DNA of 5,671 nucleotides, from NCBI GenBank assembly GCA_955652585.1, contig CATPBF010000177.1:1-5671 (forward strand), given 5' to 3'. This DNA is from Candidatus Dormiibacterota bacterium (GTDB lineage: Bacteria > Chloroflexota > Dormibacteria > Dormibacterales > Dormibacteraceae). Positions within the stretch are counted from its first letter, which is position 1; every line of letters starts with the position of its first letter. The notes beneath the pieces were generated by a model. The model searched no databases. It worked only from the letters and a program-made list of their open reading frames with translations, and was not told the origin of the DNA. Positions 1-5,671 of the stretch are shown piece by piece. Position numbers and translations under genes: made by a program.

Positions 1-804
1 AATGGAGCCGGCAAGAGCACCACGATCCGCTGCCTGATGGGCCTCATCCGGCCGACGGCCGGGTCGGCCCACATCTTCGGGCTCGACTGCATCCGCGACT
101 ACGTCGCGGTCAAGCGCAAGGTCGGCTACACCCCGGGCGAGATGCCGCAGTTCGGCAGCCTGCGCGGCTCCGAGGTGGTCGCCTACCTCGGCGCGCTGCG
201 CGGCGGCGCGGACCTCAAGGTCGTCCGCACACTCGCGGAGAGGTTCAACCTCGACCTCAGCCGCCGCTACCGCGAATACTCGAGCGGCAACAAGCAGAAG
301 CTCGCCATCGTCCTCGCCTTCATGCACCGGCCACAACTGCTGATCCTCGACGAGCCGACCCACGGGCTCGATCCGTTGAACCAGCAGGAGTTCTTCGCGC
401 TGCTTTCAGAAGCCCGTGAAGGCGGCGCTACCGTCTTCCTCTCGTCTCACATCCTTTCCGAGGTCGAGCGCATGTGCGACCGCGTGGGCATCATCCGGTC
501 GGGCCGGCTGGTGACCATCGCGGACCTCGACGAGCTGCACGCCATCCGCTTCCACCACGTCGAGCTCGAGTTCGCACCCGGCACCGAGATGCCTGTCAAG
601 GCGATCAGATCGGCGGCAGGGGTCGAAGATGTTGTCGCCTCCGACCACACCGTCAAATGCATCGTCAAGGGCAGCTTCGAGCCCCTGCTCGACGCCCTCC
701 GCGGTACGACGGTGACCAACCTTGTCAGCCACGAGCCCAACCTCGAGGAGATATTCCTGGAGTACTACAGGGAAACCGCACCGACGAAAGCCATGACCCC
801 GTAA
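1..804 (+). CDS. ABC transporter ATP-binding protein, 5'-truncated by window edge
   Basis: This is the ATP-hydrolysing subunit of an ABC-2 type exporter, expected on the cytoplasmic face of the membrane bound to the permease encoded next. The frame is open from base 1, so the gene begins outside the window. The ATG at 37 is internal, because the Walker A residues NGAGKSTT (visible residues 1-8) precede it. Other motifs in order are a variant Q-loop (YTPGE, where a Gln is usual), a variant signature (YSSGNKQK, residues 93-100), Walker B with the catalytic Glu (LLILDEPT, Asp117-Glu118), the D-loop (GLDP) and the H-loop (SSHIL, His150). About 85 further residues form a C-terminal extension like that of many drug-exporter ATPases, ending in a conserved-looking NLEEIFLEYY. 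There are 267 visible residues; roughly 35-40 N-terminal ones are probably missing. Substrate unknown. The family is secure; the link to antibiotic export is inferred from the permease. Confidence 0.95.
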   Translation, partial: NGAGKSTTIRCLMGLIRPTAGSAHIFGLDCIRDYVAVKRKVGYTPGEMPQFGSLRGSEVVAYLGALRGGADLKVVRTLAERFNLDLSRRYREYSSGNKQKLAIVLAFMHRPQLLILDEPTHGLDPLNQQEFFALLSEAREGGATVFLSSHILSEVERMCDRVGIIRSGRLVTIADLDELHAIRFHHVELEFAPGTEMPVKAIRSAAGVEDVVASDHTVKCIVKGSFEPLLDALRGTTVTNLVSHEPNLEEIFLEYYRETAPTKAMTP

Positions 805-806
805 TG
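804..806 (+). promoter_or_regulatory. TAATG stop-start overlap, ATPase to permease
   Basis: The ATPase stop TAA (802-804) and the permease ATG (804-806) share one base. No strong Shine-Dalgarno sequence lies just upstream, so re-initiation by ribosomes finishing the ATPase is the likely way the permease is translated. This would keep the two subunits in step. The overlap is directly visible; the coupling is inferred. Confidence 0.7.
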
Positions 807-2426
807 GCCGCGTACCTCCTCGCGCTTCGCCTGGGCCGGTGGGGAATCGCTGGATTCGGGGCGGTCGCGTTCGTGGTCACGTTGGTCCAGACGGTCGGCT
901 TCTACAACATCGCGGGCCACACCGAGGCTGAGCGGCAGGCATTCGGCCACTCCATGTCGCTCCTCGCCGCGCAGTTCACGGTGATCATCCCGCCCCCGGT
1001 CCGCCCCGACACCGTCGGCGGCTACGTCCAGTGGCGCGCCTTCGGATTCCTCGCCATCTTGTTCGCCATCTGGGCTCTGGCCTCCGCCAGCGGCGCCGCC
1101 CGCGGGGACGAGGAGCGAGGCATCGTCCAGGCGCTCCTTGCGAATGGTCTTTCGAGGCCAAGGATGATCGCGGCGCGGATGGCCGCTTTCGCAACCGGCG
1201 GCATGGTCGCCGCTCTGGCGGCCGGCGCGGGCTTGCTCGTCGGCGTCGCGAGCGGGGGCGAGACGTTCAGCCCGGTGCGCGCCCTGGAAGCGGCGGTCGG
1301 GGCGGCAGTGCTGGGAGTCTGCTGCTATTCGCTGACGCTGCTTTTCGCGCAGTTCACCAGCGCCCGCAACTCCACAGCTTTTGCGGGCGTGATTCTCCTC
1401 GCACTCTTCCTGATCAACAGCCTCAGCCGGACGTTCGATGCGCTCGTGCCGTGGCGGTGGCTGTCGCCTTTTCACTATTACGAACAGAGCTCGCCGCTTG
1501 TGCCTGGAGGGATCCTCGACGTGAGGGCGACACTTGTCTTGCTCGGCATCGCCGTGGCCGCCGCCCTGGTGGCTGCGTTCGCATTCCGTTACCGCGATGT
1601 CGGGTCACCGTTGATCACGCTCCCAGCTCGCACCAGGCGCGCGAGCTATGAGATGTCGGGGTCGCTCGTCTGGCGTGTTCCCGTCGCACGCGACCTGTAC
1701 GAGCGCCGCGTCAGCCTCCTCGTCTGGATCGTGGGCCTCTCGGCGCTCGGGGCCATCTTCGTCGTGCTCACCAAGTCGATCGTCAAGCCTCTGCTTGCGA
1801 TCCCGGAGCTGGCGCCCTACTTCGCCATCTTCGTCAACGGCAACATTTACGCATCGTTCCTTGGCTACATCTGGTTCGGATTCGCACAACTCCTCATGGC
1901 CGGTTTCGCGATCACCCAGGTCGCGCGCTGGAGCGCGGAGGATTCGGACGGGCGCCTCGAGCTCGTCCTCGGCAATCCGATCTCTCGAGCTCGCGTGGTC
2001 GTCGAGCGCCTCATTGTGCTGACTCTTGGAGCGTTGATCATCGCCGCGGTGAGCGGCGTGGCCGTCGGGATCGAGGCCCACTACCAGTCGATCGACCTGA
2101 ACAGCAGGCGCCTCGCGGAGGCATCGCTTCTGCTCGTGCCGTTCACGCTCGTGTTCGGAGCGGTGGGCGCGCTGCTCGCATCGAGGATTCCGCGGGCGAC
2201 GGTCGGCATCCTCGGGGCATTTGCCTTTGCGAGCTACCTCACCGTGCAGCTGGGGCCGATCTTCAAGCTACCTGCATGGGCACAAGACCTATCCGCATTC
2301 AAGCTATTTGGCCAGCCGCTCACCTCCGGAGTGGACCAAACTGGTCTTGTGGTCATGCTCGCAATCGTGATCGCCGGACTGGGGGTTTCCGCGATGGTGA
2401 TGGAGCGGCGGGACATTGGCGCTTGA
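804..2426 (+). CDS. ABC-2 type exporter permease, two-repeat polyketide-exporter-like family
   Basis: This is the integral membrane subunit that pairs with the upstream ATPase. It has 540 residues and about 12 hydrophobic segments (near 12-34, 74-96, 130-150, 162-185, 190-208, 242-261, 302-324, 350-372, 402-425, 440-460, 465-484 and 513-532), so two sets of six. The halves resemble each other: a charged loop at 100-126 (DEERG, then LLANGLSR) matches 376-403 (AEDSDG, then VLGNPISR). LSPFHYYEQ (220-228) matches LSAFKLFGQ (496-504), and FRYRDVGS (261-268) matches MERRDIGA at the C-terminus. Length and duplication fit the putative exporters of polyketide antibiotics (TnrB type). The frame is open further upstream, to 474, but that part overlaps the ATPase and is not membrane-like. 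The ATG at 804 shares its A with the ATPase stop, which indicates translational coupling. The real substrate cannot be read from sequence. Confidence 0.92.
   Translation: MAAYLLALRLGRWGIAGFGAVAFVVTLVQTVGFYNIAGHTEAERQAFGHSMSLLAAQFTVIIPPPVRPDTVGGYVQWRAFGFLAILFAIWALASASGAARGDEERGIVQALLANGLSRPRMIAARMAAFATGGMVAALAAGAGLLVGVASGGETFSPVRALEAAVGAAVLGVCCYSLTLLFAQFTSARNSTAFAGVILLALFLINSLSRTFDALVPWRWLSPFHYYEQSSPLVPGGILDVRATLVLLGIAVAAALVAAFAFRYRDVGSPLITLPARTRRASYEMSGSLVWRVPVARDLYERRVSLLVWIVGLSALGAIFVVLTKSIVKPLLAIPELAPYFAIFVNGNIYASFLGYIWFGFAQLLMAGFAITQVARWSAEDSDGRLELVLGNPISRARVVVERLIVLTLGALIIAAVSGVAVGIEAHYQSIDLNSRRLAEASLLLVPFTLVFGAVGALLASRIPRATVGILGAFAFASYLTVQLGPIFKLPAWAQDLSAFKLFGQPLTSGVDQTGLVVMLAIVIAGLGVSAMVMERRDIGA
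2402..2418 (+). promoter_or_regulatory. Ribosome binding site and TTG start of the hydrolase gene
   Basis: GGAG at 2402-2405 lies 10 bases before the TTG at 2416-2418, inside the last codons of the permease gene. No ATG or GTG gives a full-length hydrolase in this frame near its N-terminus, and the TTG gives an 11-base overlap with the permease stop. This site decides the start call. It is plausible but not proven. Confidence 0.5.
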
Positions 2427-3345
2427 GGTATCCCTGACCACGTCGCGGCTGCGGGCAGCCGGGGACGCTCTCTATCGCGCCGCCGGAATCGAGGTCGAGC
2501 ATCACGAGGACGAAGTGGCGGGGCTGCGCACGCACTGGGTCACGGCCGGACGCGTCGAAGCCCCGCATGCGGTGCTGCTCCACGGTTCAGGCGGTTCGGC
2601 GGCGTTGTGGTATCCCGTGCTGGAGGCGCTGGCAGACCGACGTCACGTGATTGCGGTCGACATGCCGGGCCATGGCGAGACCTCGATTCCAGCCTGGCCG
2701 AGCCCCGGGACGATGGAGAGAATGCTGGAATGGCTGGCCGAATTCCTGGACCGTTTCGACTGGCCGCTGCTCGTCGGCCATTCGCTTGGTGGCTACATGG
2801 CGCTGCTCCATTTCGCGCGCCTGCGTCCCAGCGTGGCCGGCCTGGTCCTGGTCGACGCCGGCGGGGTCGGGCCCAGGCCGCCGGGCTTTGTGATGGCGAC
2901 ACGCCACCCGGTGCTCGGCGCGCTGCTGGGGCTGGCCGCCGGTGCCCGGCCCACGCGAAGGCGGGTGGAGAGGACGGTCCGGCGCCTCAGCGTCGACCCC
3001 TACCGCATCCCGCATGGCCAGCTCGCGCTCGATTACGCCGTGGAGACCGCGAGCCGGCCTGGCGCGGGACGCTTCCAGTTCGAGGTATACCGGAGCGTCG
3101 CGATTCACGAAGCCGAGCCGGGATACAAGGTCTGGGGACGGCTCCACGAGATCTCGTCCCCCACTCTGCTCGTATGGGGTGAACGCGACTATTTCCCATT
3201 GAGCTATGCCCGGCAGGCCGCGCTCGAAATGCCGGCCGCGCACCTCGAGATACTGCCGGGGACGGGCCATCTCTCGTACCTCGAGGACCCCCAGGCGTTC
3301 AATAAGGTGCTTGGCGGTTGGATCCAAGCTACCTACGAAAAGTAG
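2416..3345 (+). CDS. Alpha/beta hydrolase family protein
   Basis: This is a probable cytoplasmic serine hydrolase of 309 residues, typical for the alpha/beta hydrolase fold. There is no signal peptide or membrane segment. The oxyanion-hole motif HGSGG is at residues 56-60, followed by VDMPGHGETS and the nucleophile elbow GHSLGG with Ser123. The acid is Asp258 in WGERDYF and the catalytic His is His285 in GTGHLSYLEDP. The triad is therefore complete. Residues from about 150 to 230 form the variable cap, which is Arg-rich (RPTRRRVERTVRR), and this region sets the substrate. The reaction could be hydrolysis of an ester, lactone, epoxide or C-C bond; sequence alone does not decide. The proposed start is a TTG overlapping the permease gene by 11 bases, and Ku follows after 36 bases. 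The fold is near certain, the exact start less so, and the substrate is unknown. Confidence 0.9.
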   Translation: MALEVSLTTSRLRAAGDALYRAAGIEVEHHEDEVAGLRTHWVTAGRVEAPHAVLLHGSGGSAALWYPVLEALADRRHVIAVDMPGHGETSIPAWPSPGTMERMLEWLAEFLDRFDWPLLVGHSLGGYMALLHFARLRPSVAGLVLVDAGGVGPRPPGFVMATRHPVLGALLGLAAGARPTRRRVERTVRRLSVDPYRIPHGQLALDYAVETASRPGAGRFQFEVYRSVAIHEAEPGYKVWGRLHEISSPTLLVWGERDYFPLSYARQAALEMPAAHLEILPGTGHLSYLEDPQAFNKVLGGWIQATYEK

Positions 3346-3359
3346 CCAGCAGACAGGGA

Positions 3360-3368
3360 TAAGGAGGT
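3360..3368 (+). promoter_or_regulatory. Very strong Shine-Dalgarno sequence for ku
   Basis: TAAGGAGGT is a nine-base perfect complement of the usual 16S rRNA 3' end. It is by far the best ribosome binding site in the window. It ends 13 bases before the ATG at 3382, which is longer than the common 5-9 bases. The next in-frame ATG (3394) is farther still, so 3382 is preferred. The sequence suggests that Ku is initiated independently of the upstream genes. Confidence 0.75.
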
Positions 3369-3381
3369 AGTATTCGACGCC

Positions 3382-4221
3382 ATGCCCCGATCGATGTGGA
3401 AAGGAGTCGTCTCGTTCGGGATGGTGTCGATCCCCATCCGCCTCTACAACGCCACCGAATCAAGCGCCAAGGTGTCGTTCCGTCAGCTCTGTCCGGATCA
3501 TCGCTCACCGATCAGCTACAAGCGCTGGTGCCCGGAAGGCGAGCACGAGGTCGCTTATGGCGAGATCCTCAAAGGGTTCGAGGTCGGCAAAGACCGCTAT
3601 GTGATCATCGACGAGAAGGACCTCGACAACGTGCCGCTGGCGACCGCGCACAGCATCGACATTCATGAATTCGTACCGAGCGATGACATCGAGCCCGGCC
3701 TCTACTACAACAGCGCGTACTACATGGAGCCGGAGGAGCTCGGCAAGAAGCCATATCACCTTCTGCGCAAAGCCCTCGAGGCGACTGGCAGGATGGCGGT
3801 GGCGAAGATCGCGCTTAGAGATCGCGAGCGCCTCGCCGCTCTGCACGCGACCGGCGACGTGCTGCTGATGAACACGCTCCACTGGCCGGATGAGATCCGG
3901 TCCGCTGAAGGCCTGAAGGGACTCGAAGGCGAGGTCAAGATCAATCCCAAGGAGCTCGATATGGCCAAGGCCCTCATCGAGAGCCTCGCCGACTCGTTCG
4001 ACCCGAGCCGCTACAAGGATGAGTACCGTGAGGCCGTGATGAGGGTCGTCCAGGCCAAGATCGACGGAGAGGTCATCGAAGCGCCGGTGGTGCAGCAGAC
4101 CGCGAAGGTCATGGACCTCATGGAGGCATTGAGAGCATCGGTCGACGCCGCCAAGAAGTCTCGCGCCGCGCGCGAGAAGGCGGCCCCGGAAGCGAAGAAG
4201 GCGCGCCGCAAAGCTTCGTAG
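3382..4221 (+). CDS. ku: Ku protein, bacterial NHEJ DNA-end-binding factor
   Basis: Ku forms a homodimeric ring that threads onto broken double-stranded DNA ends, protects them and recruits the NHEJ ligase. At 279 residues it has the usual length for bacterial Ku. The N-terminus MPRSMWKGVVSFGMVSIPIR is a hallmark of the family. SYKRWCPEG (45-53) and the stretch EFVPSDDIEPGLYYNSAYYM (96-115) belong to the beta-barrel ring. ALEATGRMAVAKIALRDRE (131-149) and LLMNTLHWPDEIR (161-173) are strongly conserved core motifs. The C-terminus from about 257 (AAKKSRAAREKAAPEAKKAR) is a short Lys/Ala-rich tail, as in many bacterial Ku proteins, where such tails bind DNA. The C-x-x-C pair seen in some relatives appears here as Cys50 with His55. 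Start at the ATG at 3382 because the conserved N-terminus begins there. The ligase gene follows after 23 bases, which supports a joint role in repair. Confidence 0.97.
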   Translation: MPRSMWKGVVSFGMVSIPIRLYNATESSAKVSFRQLCPDHRSPISYKRWCPEGEHEVAYGEILKGFEVGKDRYVIIDEKDLDNVPLATAHSIDIHEFVPSDDIEPGLYYNSAYYMEPEELGKKPYHLLRKALEATGRMAVAKIALRDRERLAALHATGDVLLMNTLHWPDEIRSAEGLKGLEGEVKINPKELDMAKALIESLADSFDPSRYKDEYREAVMRVVQAKIDGEVIEAPVVQQTAKVMDLMEALRASVDAAKKSRAAREKAAPEAKKARRKAS

Positions 4222-4236
4222 CGGGCCAGGGCTAAT

Positions 4237-4265
4237 CTGGAGCGGTGGATTCGAACCAGCTCCAG
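4237..4265 (+). promoter_or_regulatory. Hairpin covering the Shine-Dalgarno and GTG start of the ligase gene
   Basis: CTGGAGC at 4237-4243 is perfectly complementary to GCTCCAG at 4259-4265. Inside it, TGG (4246-4248) can pair with CCA (4256-4258) after a two-base bulge, leaving a seven-base loop. The 5' arm contains the only nearby GGAG (4239-4242), and the proposed GTG start (4245-4247) lies in the bulge and inner stem. If it folds in mRNA, it would hide both. The pairing is directly visible; a regulatory role is inferred. The second possible start, the ATG at 4266, sits just after the hairpin. Confidence 0.45.
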
Positions 4266-5273
4266 ATGGAGCTCGAGAGCTTTCCCGCGGAGCTGCGCCC
4301 GATGCAAGCGGCCTCGGCCGAGGCTCCGTTCAGCTCCCCTGACTACCTGTTCGAGGTCAAGTGGGACGGGCTTCGCTGCATGCTCTTCCGCGATCCCGAG
4401 GGCAAGGTGCACCTCCAGGACCGCGGGCTCAACGACCTGACGGCCGACCTACCCGAGGTGACGGCGGCGGCGGCACGCGTCCCGCCCGGCAGCGTGATCG
4501 ACGGCGAGCTCGTGGCCACCGATCCGGACGGGCGGCCCGACTACACCCGCCTGCGCGAGCGTCTCGCCGGCGGCGCCGCGCGCAAGGACGAGATCCCCGT
4601 TGCTTATCTCGCGTTCGACGCGCTCTATCTCGATGAGAAGCCGCTGCTGCGCCAGCCGCTCGGGCGCAGACGAGCGCGCTTGCGCAAAGCGGTCGAGGCC
4701 GGCGGCCACATCTTCGTCCCCGACCATATCGAGGAGGACGGGGTCGAGCTGTTCGAGGCCTGTCTCGAGCGCGGGCTGGAAGGTGTGGTGGCGAAGCACA
4801 GCCAGAGCCCATACGTGCCTGGACAGCGAAGCCCGTTCTGGCTGAAGGTCAAGGCCGTGAAGTCGGACGATTTCGTCGTCATCGGATGGACGGGTCAGAA
4901 ACCGTTCGAGGCATTGCTGGTGGGATACCACGAGGACGGCCGGCTCCTGCCTTGCGGTACTGTCGGCGGCGGCTACGACGAGCCCGCCATGAACACGATC
5001 CGCGAAATGCTGGCGGACCTTGCCAGCGACACCTCTCCGCTCGAGCCTCCACCGATCATGACCAGCCCGGTGCGCTGGGTGCGACCTGAGCTGGTCGTCA
5101 GCGTGCGGTATTCGGAATGGTCGCCCGACGGCACGCTGCGATTTCCGATCTTCAACGGCCTGCGGCCGGAGGTCCACCCTGCGGAAGCGGTCAGGCACCG
5201 TCCGCGGGTCGTCATCTCCGGACACGTAACGCCCGACTCGCCCGCTTACCACCTGACACGATTCCCGTTCTGA
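4245..5273 (+). CDS. Stand-alone ATP-dependent DNA ligase, NHEJ (LigD/LigC) type
   Basis: This enzyme seals nicks and broken ends in DNA using ATP, through a ligase-AMP intermediate; next to Ku, its job is very probably NHEJ. In its 342 residues the nucleotidyltransferase domain comes first: motif I EVKWDG with the adenylated Lys39, motif Ia-like LQDRGLNDLT (57-66), motif III IDGELV (85-90), motif IIIa AFDALYLD (123-130), motif IV EGVVAK (179-184) and motif V WLKVK (199-203). The OB-fold domain follows, with VGYHEDGRLLPCGTVGGGYD (226-245) and the motif VI region RFPIFNGLR (299-307). About 20 residues (VVISGHVTPDSPAYHLTRF) extend beyond this. No polymerase or 3'-phosphoesterase domain is fused, unlike full LigD. 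The GTG at 4245 has GGAG only two bases upstream, which is too close to be ideal. The ATG at 4266 would give 335 residues and keep all motifs. Whether it is closer to LigD or LigC is open. Confidence 0.93.
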   Translation: MDSNQLQMELESFPAELRPMQAASAEAPFSSPDYLFEVKWDGLRCMLFRDPEGKVHLQDRGLNDLTADLPEVTAAAARVPPGSVIDGELVATDPDGRPDYTRLRERLAGGAARKDEIPVAYLAFDALYLDEKPLLRQPLGRRRARLRKAVEAGGHIFVPDHIEEDGVELFEACLERGLEGVVAKHSQSPYVPGQRSPFWLKVKAVKSDDFVVIGWTGQKPFEALLVGYHEDGRLLPCGTVGGGYDEPAMNTIREMLADLASDTSPLEPPPIMTSPVRWVRPELVVSVRYSEWSPDGTLRFPIFNGLRPEVHPAEAVRHRPRVVISGHVTPDSPAYHLTRFPF

Positions 5274-5274
5274 T

Positions 5275-5671
5275 TTGGCGGAGCTGGACGCAGTTACCGG
5301 CGCCTTCAGCTTCACCGGGGGCTTCATCGCGCGGCGGCTCCTAGCGGACGGGCGGCGGGTGCGCACGCTGACCAACCATCCACGCCGCACTGGCGCGGAG
5401 GAGGTGGACGTGGATGTCGTACCGCTGCAATTCAACGACCGAGATGCGTTGATCGAAAGCCTCCGCGGGGTCGACGTTCTCTACAACACGTACTGGATCC
5501 GTTACCCGCATTCGGGCACCGGGTTCGGCGATGCGATCGCCAACACGCGAAGGCTGATGGGCGCGGCGGCCGCGGCCGGCGTTCGCAAGGTCGTCCACAT
5601 CAGCGCGAGCAACCCGAGCGCCGACTCCCCGCTTGACTACTACGCTGGCAAAGCCCGCGCGGAGGCGGTGG
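5275..5671 (+). CDS. NAD(P)-binding atypical SDR / epimerase-like protein, 3'-truncated by window edge
   Basis: This is the N-terminal 132 residues of a Rossmann-fold protein of the NAD-dependent epimerase / NmrA-like (atypical SDR) group, cut by the window end. The dinucleotide-binding loop is VTGAFSFTGGFIARRLL (residues 7-23), where the middle Gly of the usual GxxGxxG is Ser12. The next segment, VRTLTNHPRR, fits the region that selects NAD or NADP. GVDVLYNTYWIRY (77-89), IANTRRLMGAAAAAGVRKVV (97-116) and HISASNPS (117-124 by order, just before the catalytic region) follow the SDR pattern. YYAGK (122-126 by codon count) supplies a YxxxK pair. The TTG at 5275 is the only start in the open frame, since a stop lies at 5254, and the Rossmann strand begins six residues later as expected. 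The gene starts one base after the ligase stop, without a visible Shine-Dalgarno sequence, so it is probably translationally coupled. Substrate unknown. Confidence 0.85.
   Translation, partial: MAELDAVTGAFSFTGGFIARRLLADGRRVRTLTNHPRRTGAEEVDVDVVPLQFNDRDALIESLRGVDVLYNTYWIRYPHSGTGFGDAIANTRRLMGAAAAAGVRKVVHISASNPSADSPLDYYAGKARAEAV

Noticed and set aside
474..803. Upstream extension of the permease reading frame
   Set aside because: It lies in another frame over the ATPase gene, its product is Arg/Pro-rich and not membrane-like, and a clean ATG with TAATG coupling exists at 804.
765..1475. Minus-strand open frame (236 codons) opposite the permease
   Set aside because: The product is highly charged and low in complexity, as expected from the complement of a hydrophobic membrane protein gene.
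2587..3327. Minus-strand open frame (246 codons) opposite the hydrolase
   Set aside because: The plus strand has a complete catalytic triad in the right order. The antisense product has no recognisable motifs and is rich in Arg, His and Pro.
3309..3346. Inverted repeats near the hydrolase stop (GCTTGG/CCAAGC and GCTAC/GTAGC)
   Set aside because: The stems are 5-6 bp and no T-run follows, so they do not make a convincing intrinsic terminator. The first lies within coding sequence.
3346..3381. Possible promoter for ku in the intergenic gap
   Set aside because: The gap is only 36 bases, and I could not find a convincing -35/-10 pair there or just upstream.
4449..5435. Long minus-strand open frame (328 codons) opposite the ligase gene
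   Set aside because: It mirrors the strong third-position GC bias of the ligase gene, shows no recognisable domain, and crosses into the next gene. It is a shadow frame.

Overview
This is a 5.7 kb, GC-rich, gene-dense bacterial window. Six genes lie head to tail on the plus strand with almost no space between them. The base composition, the GTG and TTG start codons, the bacterial-type Ku and the actinobacterial-style ABC-2 exporter suggest an actinobacterial, Chloroflexota or Dormibacterota-like soil bacterium. This is inference only: no rRNA or other marker gene is present.

Layout. (1) Bases 1-804: an ABC transporter ATPase whose N-terminus is cut off by the window edge. It starts inside the Walker A motif. 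(2) 804-2426: its partner, a 540-residue, roughly 12-helix ABC-2 permease built from two similar halves, resembling the 'polyketide antibiotic exporter' family. The two genes overlap in a TAATG. (3) 2416-3345: an alpha/beta hydrolase with a complete Ser-Asp-His triad, probably starting at a TTG inside the end of the permease gene. (4) 3382-4221: Ku, the DNA-end-binding protein of bacterial non-homologous end joining (NHEJ), preceded by a nine-base perfect Shine-Dalgarno sequence. (5) 4245-5273: a stand-alone ATP-dependent DNA ligase of the LigD/LigC type, with all nucleotidyltransferase motifs but no polymerase or phosphoesterase domain. (6) 5275 to the window end: the N-terminal part of an atypical short-chain dehydrogenase/epimerase-like NAD(P)-binding protein, again with a TTG start.

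How they work together. The first two genes form one exporter. Ku and the ligase form a minimal double-strand-break repair pair: Ku holds the ends and the ligase seals them. The hydrolase and the SDR-like protein have no evident substrate and no evident link to repair. The spacing (1 nt overlap, 11 nt overlap, 36 nt, 23 nt, 1 nt) fits a single transcript, and I see no terminator between any two genes. A promoter inside the hydrolase gene that serves Ku and the ligase cannot be excluded.

No stretch over 40 bases lacks a gene. I see no RNA gene, insertion sequence, CRISPR array or long repeat. I found no clearly new system. The observations most worth checking are the split NHEJ arrangement and a hairpin that covers the ribosome-binding site and proposed GTG start of the ligase.
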